64,000 nucleotides of DNA from NCBI GenBank assembly GCA_023333565.1, contig JAJKFH010001094.1:2542001-2606000 (forward strand), in the 5' to 3' direction. The notes under the pieces were generated by a model. That model did not search any database. It had not been told where the DNA came from and worked only from the letters and a program-made list of their open reading frames with translations. How positions within the stretch are numbered: position 1 is the stretch's first letter; each line of letters starts with the position of its first letter. Positions 36,240 through 47,858 of this stretch are shown here, piece by piece. This DNA comes from Puffinus mauretanicus (Eukaryota > Chordata > Aves > Procellariiformes > Procellariidae). Both the position numbers and the translations under genes were made by a program.

Positions 36240-36690
36240 ACTGCGGAGAAGCCAAATATGTTGGGCAAGGCGCTGGTACCATTGTACAAGACACTAGAAA
36301 GCTTAATTTAGAATATTGCATACTTTTTTAAAATAACTATGTTAAACTTGAATTAAAGCTAGAGCACATGGAAAGTCTACGGGGATATTAAAAGATTGGA
36401 AAGCCTATCTTATGGGAAGGGACTACAAGAGATTGGCTTGTTTAGTTTAACGAAATAGAGTTGAGAGAGGATTTGACAGCACTCTATAAATACATCAAGG
36501 GCTAAATGCCAGAGAGGGGAAAAAGCTATTTAAACCCAAGAGCAATATTTGCATAAGAACAAGTGGGCATAAACTTCGCCCTGAATAGGCTTAAACTGGA
36601 AATCAGACAGTTTCTACCCCTCAGTATAGCGAAGTCCTGAAACTGCCTTCCAGTAGCAGCAATAGGGGCAAAAAGTACCTTTTTGGGAGG
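36240..36690 (+). mobile_element. Old CR1 LINE ORF2 fragment, sense strand
   Basis: The + strand preserves a degenerate CR1 ORF2 C-terminal region. NLEYCILF (near 36311) corresponds to the family's HLEYCV motif. LYKYIKG (near 36483) follows a segment resembling the ...GL-SL--RRLRGDLI... region, and a GISGWRK-like 3' part runs to about 36660 (TTGGGAGGGACTTTGC edge). There are many stops and indels. The orientation is opposite to the younger CR1 copies, and divergence is much higher. Confidence 0.65.
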
Positions 36691-36786
36691 GACTTTGCTA
36701 TACGGTGCCTGTGCCTGCAGAGACCCAGGCTTTGTGACTGCACAGCTTCGTTCTGGCCTTGCGCTCCTAACCACGTGCATTGGCAC

Positions 36787-36791
36787 AGGGG
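36787..36791. repeat. Target-site duplication, left copy (AGGGG)
   Basis: AGGGG directly precedes the LTR TG and is repeated exactly at 37383-37387. Confidence 0.85.
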
Positions 36792-36920
36792 TGTCGTGGT
36801 TTAACCCCAGCTGGCAATTAAGCACCACGCAGCTGCTCGCTCACTCCCCCCCCCCAGTGGGATGGGGGAGAGAATTGGAAGAGTAAAAGTGAGAAAACTC
36901 GTGGGTTGAGATAAAGACAG

Positions 36921-36926
36921 TTTAAT
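36921..36926 (-). terminator. LTR poly(A) signal ATTAAA
   Basis: TTTAAT on the + strand in the same GACAGTTTAATAG context as in the first LTR. In LTR sense this reads ATTAAA. Confidence 0.6.
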
Positions 36927-37105
36927 AGGTAAAGCAAAAGCTGCATGCGCAGGCAAGCAAACCAAGGAATTCATTCACTACTTCCCATCGGCAGGCAGGT
37001 GTTCAGCCATCTCCAGGAAAGCAGGGCTCCATCACGCGTATCGGTTACTTGGGAGGACAAACGCCATCACTTTGAATGTTCCCCCTTCCTTCTTCTTCCC
37101 CCAGC

Positions 37106-37128
37106 ATTATATGCTGAGCATGACATCA
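37106..37128 (-). promoter_or_regulatory. LTR core promoter: TATA box plus decayed CRE
   Basis: Read in LTR sense, TGATGTCA is followed about 9 bases later by a TATAAT TATA element. The first LTR has the reverse situation, with an intact TGACGTCA and a degraded TATA. Confidence 0.55.
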
Positions 37129-37382
37129 TATGGTGTGGAATATCCTTTTGGTCAGTTGGGGTCGGCTGTCCTGGCTGTGTCCCCTCCCAGCTTCTTGTGC
37201 AGCCCCAGCCCACTCACTGGTGGGGTGAGGAGCAGCAAAGGCCTTGGCCCTGTGTAAGCTCTGCTCAGCAGGAACTAAAACATCCCTGTGTTATCAACAC
37301 TGTTTTCAGCACAAATCCAAAACATAGCCCCATACCAGCTACTATAAAGAAAATTAGCTCTATCCAAGCCAAAACCAGCACA

Positions 37383-37387
37383 AGGGG
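37383..37387. repeat. Target-site duplication, right copy (AGGGG)
   Basis: Exact copy of 36787-36791 directly after the terminal CA of the LTR. Confidence 0.85.
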
Positions 37388-40300
37388 TGACGGGCATGTC
37401 CTGCCACCGGTGGTGGTCTCCTGCCATGGGAAGTACCTTCTCCTCCTGAAAATGAAAGCACCGGTGTTAAATTACAGCTATATTAATAATGTCCTTTAAT
37501 GGTCTGGGGAAGTTTCCAGCACCCCTTGCACCTGTGTATGTAACTCTGTTGATGACGAAATGCCTACTGATATCTCTGGGGCTTTCATATCAATAAGGTT
37601 CCTCCTGTAAGGAAGGGATGCAGGACTAGGCTTTTAATCGTGTAACCCCAAGAAGGAAAAGTAGCTTCCCTGACTGGAAATGGCAACAGTATCTCAAAAA
37701 TGACAGTGCAGAGAAAGAGGACTTTTCCATAACTTTAAATGATTTTTTTTTTTCCTTCTGCTGCTAAAAATTCATATGACATTTAAATTTGATGCTCATG
37801 ATTAAATGTTTCCTTCCATACTGCAGCTAGAATAGCAGTATGATACACATTTGACAGGTAAAGGAACTGAAACGCAGAGGATTTGCGGATTTGGAGGCTG
37901 GCATGAGGATCCCAGGATGCCAGTCTTCTGGTTTTCAACCGCCTGGTCTGCCTATTGCACCATTCATCCCCTTGAGTGACAGCACCCATGAAACTTAACT
38001 GCGTTTCTGTTTTCACCCGCTATTTTCTGTTACTTTCTGAATATTTGGCCTTCTGAGCTGAAACTTTCCAAGCGTGCTCCTTTATTTATCAATGATATTT
38101 TAGGAACTCCTCTCTTCCCTAAAACTTAAAAAGTAAATGCGTGCAAACATGGTGGTGGACCTTTATTGCAGAAAGAGCTGAGGAGAAAAAGCTGAAGCAG
38201 GCACAGAAATAGCCTCCCGGGAAGCAGATTGACACGTAGTACTTTAGTAGCTTTGATGTGAGTCAGCTGTAACTCGCTGAAATTTGTACTCTCTGTGCAC
38301 AAAGGTACTTTCTGTACTGAGAGTTAAACTGGCAAAATGCATAGCTAAAGACAACCTTAAAAAAGCTTACAGTGGTACCCAGTCAGCGGTGTGTCAATTA
38401 CAGTAATTTTCCCTGGTTTTTGATCGCTTTTCCTTGCGCCTTGTATATTCCTTCGACGTGGGATAGGGAACGTGTCTTGCCTTCACGTTGTCCGTGGGGT
38501 GCTGCTGTTCCGTGCCATCGGTGGGCGGCAGCAAGGAAAAGGTAGCGTGCGCGACATTTCTGCTCGTGCTCTGGAAAACACTGCCCTGACAGAGTAGAAA
38601 ACATTTCTGGTACTGACCTCCATCATTAACCTCGCTTTTCATGCCTTCCCCCCACAGCTTGGTGTTAAGGAAAAGGGAAGCTGGAGCCAAATATCGTGCG
38701 CTTGACTGCTCCTTAGGAGGCGGTGATGAAGGCTTTTTTATGTATAGAAGATTTTCCCAAAAGTTAGTTTTGGAAGGTTTTAAGACTTCACATATTGGGC
38801 TGAATTCCAGTCGTGTTTTAATTAAAAGGAAGAGAATTAAGTAAGTTTCTTTCAACATGTTTTAAATGAAAAGCGTTATTTGGGAAATCCAGAATTCCTT
38901 CAACATTTTTGAAAAATAGTTTCTGATACTTTGTTTAAAACAAGACTGTTTAAAAAAACCCCAAACAAAACCCTGGCATACACCTTTGAAATAACCAAAA
39001 CAGTTTAAAAAAAAAAAAATCCAAGCAAAAAGAAATTACATTTGGGAGGAGGGGTGTCAAACTAATTTGGGAATTGGTATCAACTTTTTTTTTATGTAAG
39101 AAAGTCTGTTACTGCCCAGCACTACTGCTTGATGAATTCAGCTTCTCTCATTCAGAGCAAGCTACTTTCCTTCTTGGGACTTTAAATAATGTAAAAATAC
39201 ATCCATCCATGCATTTATATTACAGCTGTCACTGTGCTTTCTTGGCAGCATTACATTAAGTCATTTTAGCTGTATTGTATTTGGGGCGGGAAAGGGAGTT
39301 TGTTTGTTTATGATTTTAGGAGAAAACTATTTTTGGCTTATACATTCTTTCTTTCCAGGAAAAAAAAGCCACAGAACCTTTAAATTCTTTCTGATGTTTA
39401 AAGACTCAGAAAGCTATATCTTGGGAGGATACAAACATATTTAATACCCTTTTCCATAGTGCCTATATCTGTTTCACAGCACCTAAATCCTTACAGAAAT
39501 CTGCTTCCAAGTGTTTTCTTCCTATATAAGAGAAGAAAATGAAATGAGATAAATTGCAGATTAGCAGATGGCAAATACTTAGCAGCCTATGTGAAATAAT
39601 TTTTTTTTGGTATTAGTCCAGTTCCAGGCGGATGGCTGTCCTCATCCCAAAACCTGCCATAACAAATTGCTAAGAAAGCTGAATACTGAATCATTTACCA
39701 CCTACTTTGGAAAGTTGTTTCTGATGTCAGGGATAAGGTAAATTTTGGAGGGGTAGTCTGGGGATGCCCACACCTTCGTTACCCATGTTTTCCCTTTTTG
39801 TAAATAAACAGAAGCCTGCAGTCTCCAAGGCTGTCAATGTAGCACCCCTCACAAGCCTTAAAATTCATCTTAAATAAAAATAAAAAGCTACTACGTAGGC
39901 ACAACAAAATTTACTATAAACGGGTCTTAAGTACATAATTACATGATAGACCCAAATGGCTCCAAAAGAGTTGCTCCAGGCTATTGTGTAAGCAATACTC
40001 CTTTGAGAAATGTATAAATACATGTAATTCAGTACATAATACACATGTTAAAAAACTACCTAATTACATATTTTCCCAGGAGAATGAAAAGGCTCCAAAA
40101 GAGCTACTCCAGCCTCTCCAGTACACAATGTGTGTTTTATAACCTTTCATGAATCTCTTCCATTCTTTTTCCTTTAGGAGGGGAAAAAAAACAGCAAGGA
40201 AATTAAATACAAAACACCTACTGTACATTTAATTTAGAGGACAAAACGCAATGTTGAAATAACATTAAGGGTGTGACGCAAACCAAGGAAAGCCAGGAAA

Positions 40301-43300
40301 TTGAGTGTAAAGGCTGTTACTCCATCCTTAACTCACGTCACTTGTATAATGTTTCAGGCCACTGTTCTGTAATAGCAGATTTTAAATTTCATCACTTAAA
40401 GCAGGGTTGTGGCCTATCTGCACTTACAGGTACTTACGTGGTCTACACTGCTGGAATACCTGAGTGCTGCTCATGTGTTTATTTATACGCAGGAATATAC
40501 ACATATATTTTTAGGAATATATACACACTTTTTTTCAAAACATCTTCTGTCTTACCTAGTGCTGAAATTGCTGTGGCTTTTTCATTTGCCTGAGAATAGG
40601 TTCACGTGTATCAATGTGATGAAGGGAAAGGAAGACGTGAGTTTTGCCTTCAGCTCTGATGGTGGTGAGATCTCTGGCTGCTCTGGGGCGTGTTGGGGAG
40701 AGCAGGGGGGATCTGCCCTGAAGTCTGGATCCAGCTCTGGAGGAAATCCTGCTGCCCAGGTTTACAAGCCCGCTTTACCGGCTGGCGGTTTTGTTAGTGC
40801 GGGGGAGTGGGATGTCCTGGAGAGAGAGACCACTTCTCAAGTGACTGATGCTGAGCCCTGTGGGGACAGCGAGGGTCGGCTGCGCGGGTGCTGAGCTGCA
40901 CGCTGCCTCGGCAAAGAGGCAGTCTAGAGAGGGGAGTGATGGTCCGATGTGTTCATAGCAACCTGTGTTACTAAGCAGATTATTATAAATAGTGTTTTCC
41001 TTCACATTTTCCATTAGATCAAAATGTAATTTGTGCCCTCTCTTCTGCACCGTTCCCTGAAAACAAACAAAATCGTACATAAGCTTTTTATCATTAGAAG
41101 GACACGCTACATGCGAGTACATTTCGATGTATTGTATATTAATTTGACCGCAGAGCCCAATAGAATATGCTGTCATTTACTTCGTCTGTGGTGGGATTTG
41201 TGAATACTGTTTGTAAAAATCATACTGTGGGATAGCTATGTCTGTCCCAAATGCTGGCCCAGGCAGAACAACACGATTACAGATTGTTCTCGTTAAAATT
41301 AAAAAAATTAAAAAATTTAAAATTTAAAAATTAAAAAGACAGATCATTCTCATTAAAATGGTCAGGTGTTTTGTTTTTGTTTTTTTTTTATTATTTTATT
41401 AGATAGATACATTCTCTTTACTGGAGTGAACCCAAAGCCTTTCAAAACAACTTTTTTTTTTCCTTTTTTTTTTCCCTATGAAGAGCAAGACAGTAGTCTC
41501 CTGCTGTAGATGTACCAAAGATGTGGGGCATTCACCTGGGATGCAGGACACCTAACAGGTTTTGATTAGCGAAGCGGAAAGGTTCCCACAGAAGAAACCT
41601 GGAGAGTCTCACCTGAGAAGAGGCAGGCGGCCAGAATACCTGCCTGGCGCGTGAAGCCTGCCAGTGCCCCTCTGGGCTGAAGGAGGCAAACACGGCTTAG
41701 GCCAGGTCCCTGGTGTCCTCACGAGGTGCTGTTTGGGGACTCCATAGTGTTAGCTTCTGGTCAAAACCAGGAAGATTTCTGCTGAATCCAAAGCTGCTGC
41801 TTGTCAGTGTGTTCTTGCTGATTCAGCAAATCAGTACGGTTTAATGAAAACCTGTTTTATCCAAATACTCCCAGTCAGCTCTACCCTTTCCTCAGGTTTT
41901 TCTGCTGCTAATTGTTTTACTGCATTAAGTGTCATACAAAACGGACAGTTACAGAAAACTTGATCTTTCAGGTTCCCGGTTTTTTAGGGAAAACTTTTAA
42001 AAGTTTCTCAGGTATATTTTTTTTCCTAGCGGATCTGACAATAGGACTGCCTTTCTGTTCATGACATCCTGTTCCTTTGGATGACAAGACAAAGTGGTTA
42101 AAAAGGGAATTTTAACTCTCAGGGGTCACAAAATTGGATGGGCTCTGAGAGGGAGCTGCTGTATTAGAAAGGCAAAACAGAAGGTGAGGTAAAGAACATA
42201 AAAATAAAAAAAACCCTGTGGAGCGTACTCTTTACACTAGTGTGGTAATCTCCATCTGAAACTGGATTTAACAGTGTTTTCCAGTTGAGTGGTGCTGTTG
42301 GTCATTAGCAGCCTTTAGAATTGGAGGTGCCTCTTGTATCTAAACAGACCCAGGGCATTAACTGGCTTGGTATGTGCTTAATAGCAGTACAGATGGCAGA
42401 GAGGGAATGACAGATAATGTCTCTTTCCCCCACTTTCCCTGATGGATATCCAGTTTTTTCATATTGGGTGGTTTTGTTTGATTTGGCACACGGCAGGCTT
42501 TCAGATTAGAGGAGCACTGGCTTGCTGTTAGCACTGGGACTGCTGGTCGTGTACACAGTCACCTGAAAATGTTTGCATCCGAAGCAGAAGGCGGGAGCGT
42601 GGTGATGGGCTCTGCTTAAAGCAGTGCAGCGCACCAGGGGCGTGCGTTAACGGGGAACTTGCATGCTGGAGTGCAAGAGAGAGAGAAGGAGAGAGTCCCA
42701 TGTGAAAACGCCATAACCTAGCACGGGCAGCAGATAGGTTGGCGTTGGGTAACCGTGGGTGAATTGCTGGGTGCTGGCTGCCCTGCAGTATCCCCCTGCG
42801 TAGGGTCTCTTAACCTGCAATACCCTTAGCCGTGAGGTACTGAGCAGCCCCTTGAGCTGCCTGTCGTTATCCATTGATGATGGGCAGGGTGAAAGCGTCC
42901 AGCGTGGCCTGCCCAGTTCAGGTCTTGCTCTTAGTGTCAGGTTTTCTGGTTTGGCATTGAAATGGAACTGGCCTCAGGTTCTAAGTACACATATTTTTAA
43001 GTCTGAATCTAAGCGTTGGAAGGATCCAAGATACTTGCTCTGACACATATTTCACCTGAACCAGCAAGGGAACGTTGAAGTCTGTAACCACCTATAGCAA
43101 ACACACTGGGTGATTTTTCAGCTTTGGGCTTTGCCTGGTTCTAATTTTAATAATAAATGTATGTGCAAGTGAAAACTAGACACTATGCTGACATCAGGCA
43201 ATTTATAATTATAGGACTTTACCTTTGTTTCCGTAGCAACAGCTTAGGATGCAGCAAACAAAATTGTGAATTGGATTCTGGTTTCAGTTCTGCCTATAGA

Positions 43301-44400
43301 GACCCAGAATATCCCCATTCATTGGCGCCAGCATTGTTATTCAGTTGATAGAGTGGCTAACTGAAGCCTTCATCTGGCCTTCCTGAGTTCTTTTAAGAGG
43401 CAGTAAAGGAAAAGGAGCACTGTGAGGAAAAAGCAACTGGAATTTAGACCTGAAATTATACTAGGGACATAAGCACATCAATAGGTTGCTGTTGGGTGAG
43501 TTAGGGTCTAAATTTATAGCACACTGGTTAGTTGTTGCTTGTGTGCCTACTGTTTTTGCACAGAAAATTTAAAGTATATTCCTATTCAGTAAAAAGTGCA
43601 GACAGCCTTGCAGGGCTCTGTAGGACAGATGAAATTAATAAATAGATAAGTGGGAATAATATCTACCTCGCCCTATCTAAAGTTATTCTGACTTTAGGGT
43701 TAAATCAAAAACCTTCTGACTCTTAAGAGAGAAGACAGGACTGTATATGCAATCAGGAACGTATCTGTGGAATACCAGAGTGCTATTTTTACACTCAGAA
43801 TAAAGCTGCACTTGCAAAGATCATGTTTTGCTTGTAGGGCTGGTAACCAAATCTGGCGGGATTGCCTTCTGAAGTAAATGCTTGAGTTTCGTGGGACTTG
43901 AGGAGAGAGAGGGATGGTTCAGTAGTCAGGGCACCGGCCTCGGGCAGGGGTGACGGAGATTCAGGCCACCGGACTCCCTGCGTGATGGTCCTCGCACCGC
44001 TCCAACTCCCTCCCTGTGAAACAGGTTTAAGAGCACAGAGGACAAATGCATCCGAGGCGCTTGGCCCGTGAGGGGAGCCACACGAATACTGTGGATAAGC
44101 TGGAGTAGTACAGGCTGAAAAATACGTGTGGATGTGTCCTTGGAGACAGGGCCTCTCCTGAGCAAAGAGAGCAAGACTGAGAACATGCAGAAGAAGAGTG
44201 TCTCCCTGTGTGGCACTTGTTAAGGTCCAGTCATGACAGGCAGACTGCCAGTGCGTGCAGTTGTCATTATGCTAGGGAAGTAAATGAGATGGATTGCTTC
44301 AGGTGTTATTGTAGACCATAAAATGGCACTGGTAGCTTCTGCTGCCCTTCTTGTCAAATGGCTTGCTCTCACTGAGAGAAAAACCTTGTTCATTTCTTAT
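37388..44400. other. Intergenic DNA, no gene recognised
   Basis: Mostly unique AT-rich sequence. A slightly GC-rich stretch at 40.64-40.92 kb carries a 161-codon + frame and a 133-codon - frame that show no domain. An A/T-rich tract at 41297-41337 is bracketed by a diverged 21-bp duplication (listed). A 154-codon minus frame at 38394-38858 looks like chance. I saw no transposon of recognisable age. Confidence 0.6.
41279..41359. repeat. A/T-rich tract flanked by a diverged 21-bp direct repeat
   Basis: ACAGATTGTTCTCGTTAAAAT (41279-41299) and its copy at 41339-41359 match at 18 of 21 positions, and one difference is CpG-to-CpA. Between them lies TTAAAAAATTAAA-type sequence. It is most simply a tandem duplication of a unit with an A-rich end. 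Confidence 0.75.
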
Positions 44401-44433
44401 GGGACTTGAGTGGCTTAAAGAGAGCAACAAGGG

Positions 44434-44456
44434 AAGTGACTTGAGCCAAGTCACTT
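44434..44456. repeat. Perfect inverted repeat, 10-bp arms and 3-nt loop
   Basis: AAGTGACTTG, loop AGC, CAAGTCACTT. Symmetric half-sites around a short spacer could be a dimer-binding site or simply chance. No longer stem surrounds it. Confidence 0.85.
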
Positions 44457-45686
44457 TTATGTGAATAACCATGGCTGTAAAATCGTTACTAAGTGTGATT
44501 TGGGACAACCAGGTTTCTTTGATGTCTCTGTGTGTTACAGGCACAGGGGAACATGTTTATTTTCTGAAAATTAGGTGCTGTCTCCATTTTTAGGTTTAAT
44601 TTTATTTTGCATCTTGCCCTCAAACTTTCTTCGCAGTTCTTCAGTATCCCTTTTGCTGGCCCACCTTGATATCACAGTTTAGTTAACAGAGCTAGAAGCT
44701 AGAGAAATCACTACCCAAACTCACCCATTTTTAGGATGCTGATGAGTAGCTATAAAAGGGCAGGATCCTTGAAATTGTCCCATCTGATAGGGGTCTGGCT
44801 GGGTTGAGCCACCTCTAAAATGTCAACTTGCTCCTGTGCAAACATTTGTTCTCTGTCAGCCTCTCCAAATGTCCTCTCCCCAACTTTATCTTTCTTCCTG
44901 GATTATCACCACCCTTTAATTTTGGCTACAAGAGCTAGAAGTTCAAAGAAAACAGAAGGGTTGCTTCCACCCAGCTTGTGTTTGCCCTGTTCCTGCTCAT
45001 CTGCCATGCCTGGGTCCCTGCAGAGGACTCCTCCCCAGGCTACCCTGGTGTGACCTAGCCGGGGAACAGGCCACGTCCTCACCCTGGAATAGGGTAGTGG
45101 TGCTGCATTCATGTCGATAACTGTAGTGGAGCAGTACCATTCTATTTCAGCTAAAGATTTGAGTCCTCTCCAGCAGAGCAGAATTCTTGCATGTCCTTGA
45201 ATTCAACTGCATTTTAGCCTTGCCGAATAAATTTTGTTTGTAAAGCGAGAGCACTAATCCTTGCCACAATAAGAGGAATTTCAGAACCGTCCTACCCTGC
45301 ACATACTCCTGAGTGAATGTGATATTGTATACGAGATCATACCAAAATTCAGAAGTTTACTGCGAATGTTTACTGTGATTTAATTCCCCGTTAGTTCTAG
45401 TCATGCAATGGCTATTTTTTCGTCCCTTTGAAAACATTCTTCCTCCTGACTGCATTCCAAGGTAGGTGTGAGAACTCACTAAATCACCATTTAATTTATA
45501 ACTTTGTCAGTCATTCAGTGAGTCATGACTTTATTATTGCAGGAATGCAACCCACAAACAGATTCCCCCCCACCCCTTAAAGCTTGTTTGTTTCGTCCCA
45601 AAGAAAGCTTTGGTGCCACATTGCCCAACAGACACTTACAGACCATGTTTCCACCCAGGGCTTCTGCTGATGAACTCTATGCCTGA

Positions 45687-45726
45687 TTTTTTTTTCTTTT
45701 TTTTTTTTTCCCCCCTCCCCCCTCTT
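45687..45726. repeat. 40-nt pyrimidine-only tract (T9 C T13 C6 T C6 ...)
   Basis: An uninterrupted pyrimidine stretch that switches from T to C homopolymer in its middle. Likely to be length-polymorphic. Confidence 0.9.
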
Positions 45727-47794
45727 GCTTCATCTTTCCCTCTCCCCTTTGTGTAGAAGTAGCTTCTCTGAGTTTTTTGTGTGTGCTGGTGCTTGAGCCC
45801 AAGCTTGCAGGGGCACCTTGGAACTGCAGTGTCTACCCCTGAGCTGTGCTTTTGCTTTCAACCGTTGTTTATGCAGTAGTCAAAAGAGACAAATGGCATG
45901 AGCACTATCAGTGAGAGCACACTAGAAATTGCTACCTCCTCCTCTCTTCCTCCAGTCAAAAACAACAGTATTTGTAACCAGAGACAGCCTTATGCAACAC
46001 ACAAACATCTCAAGTATGGTAAATGATTTCCAATTGTTCCATGTGTCTAAGTAATTCCTGGTCCCCCACTTCTGATATCTTTTGCAATTTTTATTAAAAC
46101 AATTGCTTATTCCTATTCTATTAGTGTCTGGATGTTTTGTGTGAACAGTGCCTAGCACACTGCAGATGTTTTCTCTATCCTGAAAAATTTGCAGCCTCAT
46201 TAACTATTTAAAAATAAGAACACATGCTAAACTTAGGGATGGGATATATGAAAAGTCCCAAAGAGGAAAGAAATGTATTTGTTCTATACATTTCCAATCA
46301 GCAAAACTGGGTGGGGCATTGCACTGCAACAGGTATCTGATGTTCAGTATCTTCCGACTAGTGAAAATCTTCCAAAGGGAAGCTCCTCTTCCATTTGGAG
46401 CTTTGTTGAGCAAGTATGAATTTTTTAAGACATTGGATGAACATTTCCAGTCTGTCTGGAAGACCGTCTCTGGATGGTCAGCTCACTTTACAGGCTAAGG
46501 TCAGGAGCCAGTTTTTTCAAGAATTGACAGGTAATTTTGAAATCCTTGGTTTGGTCCTGTATCTGAGGCACCCAGATTTTGAGATAAGCATGTATTTTGG
46601 GATAGATCTTCTCACTTCCCTGTTTAGAATTTAAAAAAACAATCAAACAAGAAGCAACTACTCCTGCTATTCATTTTTAAAATCTGAGATCATATTTGAA
46701 TGCTCTTATTCCTAATTGAAATTAGGTGCATATTAACAGTGTGTCTTCCTCCTAATTTTTCATCATATCCCCTGTATTGCTGTGTGGGGTGGTTTTTTTT
46801 TGGCATTGATCACTTTAGCCTAGAAAAGACCTCTAGGAAAACTGTTAAGAACAGGCTTTTTAAATTTCCAATATAATATAGTTTCTTGGAGATTTGTTTA
46901 TTTACTCATTCAGCTGACTGGGTTGCTAGGGCTTCTCTTCTGCTAAAACCTAAATTGGTTTTGAATAAATCCTGATGCTTTACACCACAGATGTGATGGC
47001 AGTATCACTGTGACATGTTTCAGGATCATGTGCTAAGCTCCGTATTTTACTGCTTGTGGTTAACCCCGTTGTTCCACGTGCAGAGCAGTCAAGTCATCAA
47101 TCTTTCTGTCATAGACCACATGTCTGTCAAAGTTTGGGCTTCAGATGTGTTGCTTAGAATATTGGGAGGAAAATGGCGGTGGGTCACTATGGAAAGGCAG
47201 GGAAAATAAAAACCCATTGGGTGCATGGGTACCGTGACCTGGAGCTGGTGCATGTGGAATGGAGGGAACAAAGACTGGGACGTGGGACCTCTGGGTCTGG
47301 GAGTATGAATGCCAGAGGTATAAGAAAATTTTCAGCCTATACTTACAAGGTGAACAAAATAGATTGCACACAGATGTATAAAAGAAAGCTGTCTGACTGT
47401 TAAAAAGTCTTATTTTGCAAACCATTGACTGTCATGCGCGAAAGTACTGTTTATGACGTTATTCTGCCAAAAAATTTTTCAAGCAAAAGTTTGCATGGGA
47501 GAGTCTGTAAAGCAGAGGAAGGAAAATCTTCAGGACCAGGATTATGCTTTATGGCCCAAATAAGTGTCAGTGATGGATTCCCCAGGCTGCCTCATTGATA
47601 AGATACTGAAAAGCCAGGGCATTTTGTGCAGTAATATCAGCATGATGAGTGAAAACACATCACCAAGCCTGCAGATTCTGAAATGAGAAAACGCCAAAAG
47701 AAGCACACAGATTTTATTTCCTCAGCTGTTATCATGAGAGATCGCAATCCTGTTGAGCAGTAAAGCAATGCTGCTTTCTAAAACAAGCTACAAA

Positions 47795-47858
47795 TTAAGT
47801 GACAAGGGTTTTTTTTCTTTTTTTTTTTCCCTTTCTCCCTTTTTTTTTTTTAAGTGAC
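47795..47858. repeat. Pyrimidine tract bracketed by TTAAGTGAC direct repeats
   Basis: TTAAGTGAC at 47795-47803 and 47850-47858 encloses AAGGG plus about 41 bases of T/C only. The 9-bp flanks look like a target-site duplication around a tiny retroposed tail, or a duplication by slippage. No element body is recognised. Confidence 0.6.

Larger units (their letters stand above)
36792..37382 (-). mobile_element. Solo LTR of an avian ERVL-like endogenous retrovirus (subfamily B)
   Basis: The element is 591 bp, begins TGTCGTGGTTTAACCCC and ends AACCAGCACA, with perfect 5-bp AGGGG duplications. The sense strand is minus. It keeps a TATATAAT-type TATA box (complement of 37106-37111 and flanks), and about 10 bases upstream in sense a CRE-derived site reads TGACATCA on the + strand (37121-37128), consistent with CpG decay. 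An ATTAAA poly(A) signal is at 36921-36926 (complement). No gag/pol/env sequence lies beside it. Open frames through it (for example + 36945-37499) run past the LTR boundary and are not genes. Shorter overall divergence at the ends suggests it is related to, but a different subfamily from, the LTR at 5.9 kb. Confidence 0.92.

Noticed and set aside
36945..37499. 184-codon + strand open frame
   Set aside because: It begins inside the solo LTR, antisense to it, and runs across the LTR boundary into unique DNA, so it cannot be a viral or host gene.
38394..38858. 154-codon minus frame
   Set aside because: No recognisable motif, and the lysine/serine-biased composition follows local base content. 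Frames of this length are expected occasionally in 64 kb.
40409..41176. 161-codon + frame and 133-codon - frame
   Set aside because: They overlap on opposite strands in a local GC rise. No domain, splice context or poly(A) signal fits either.
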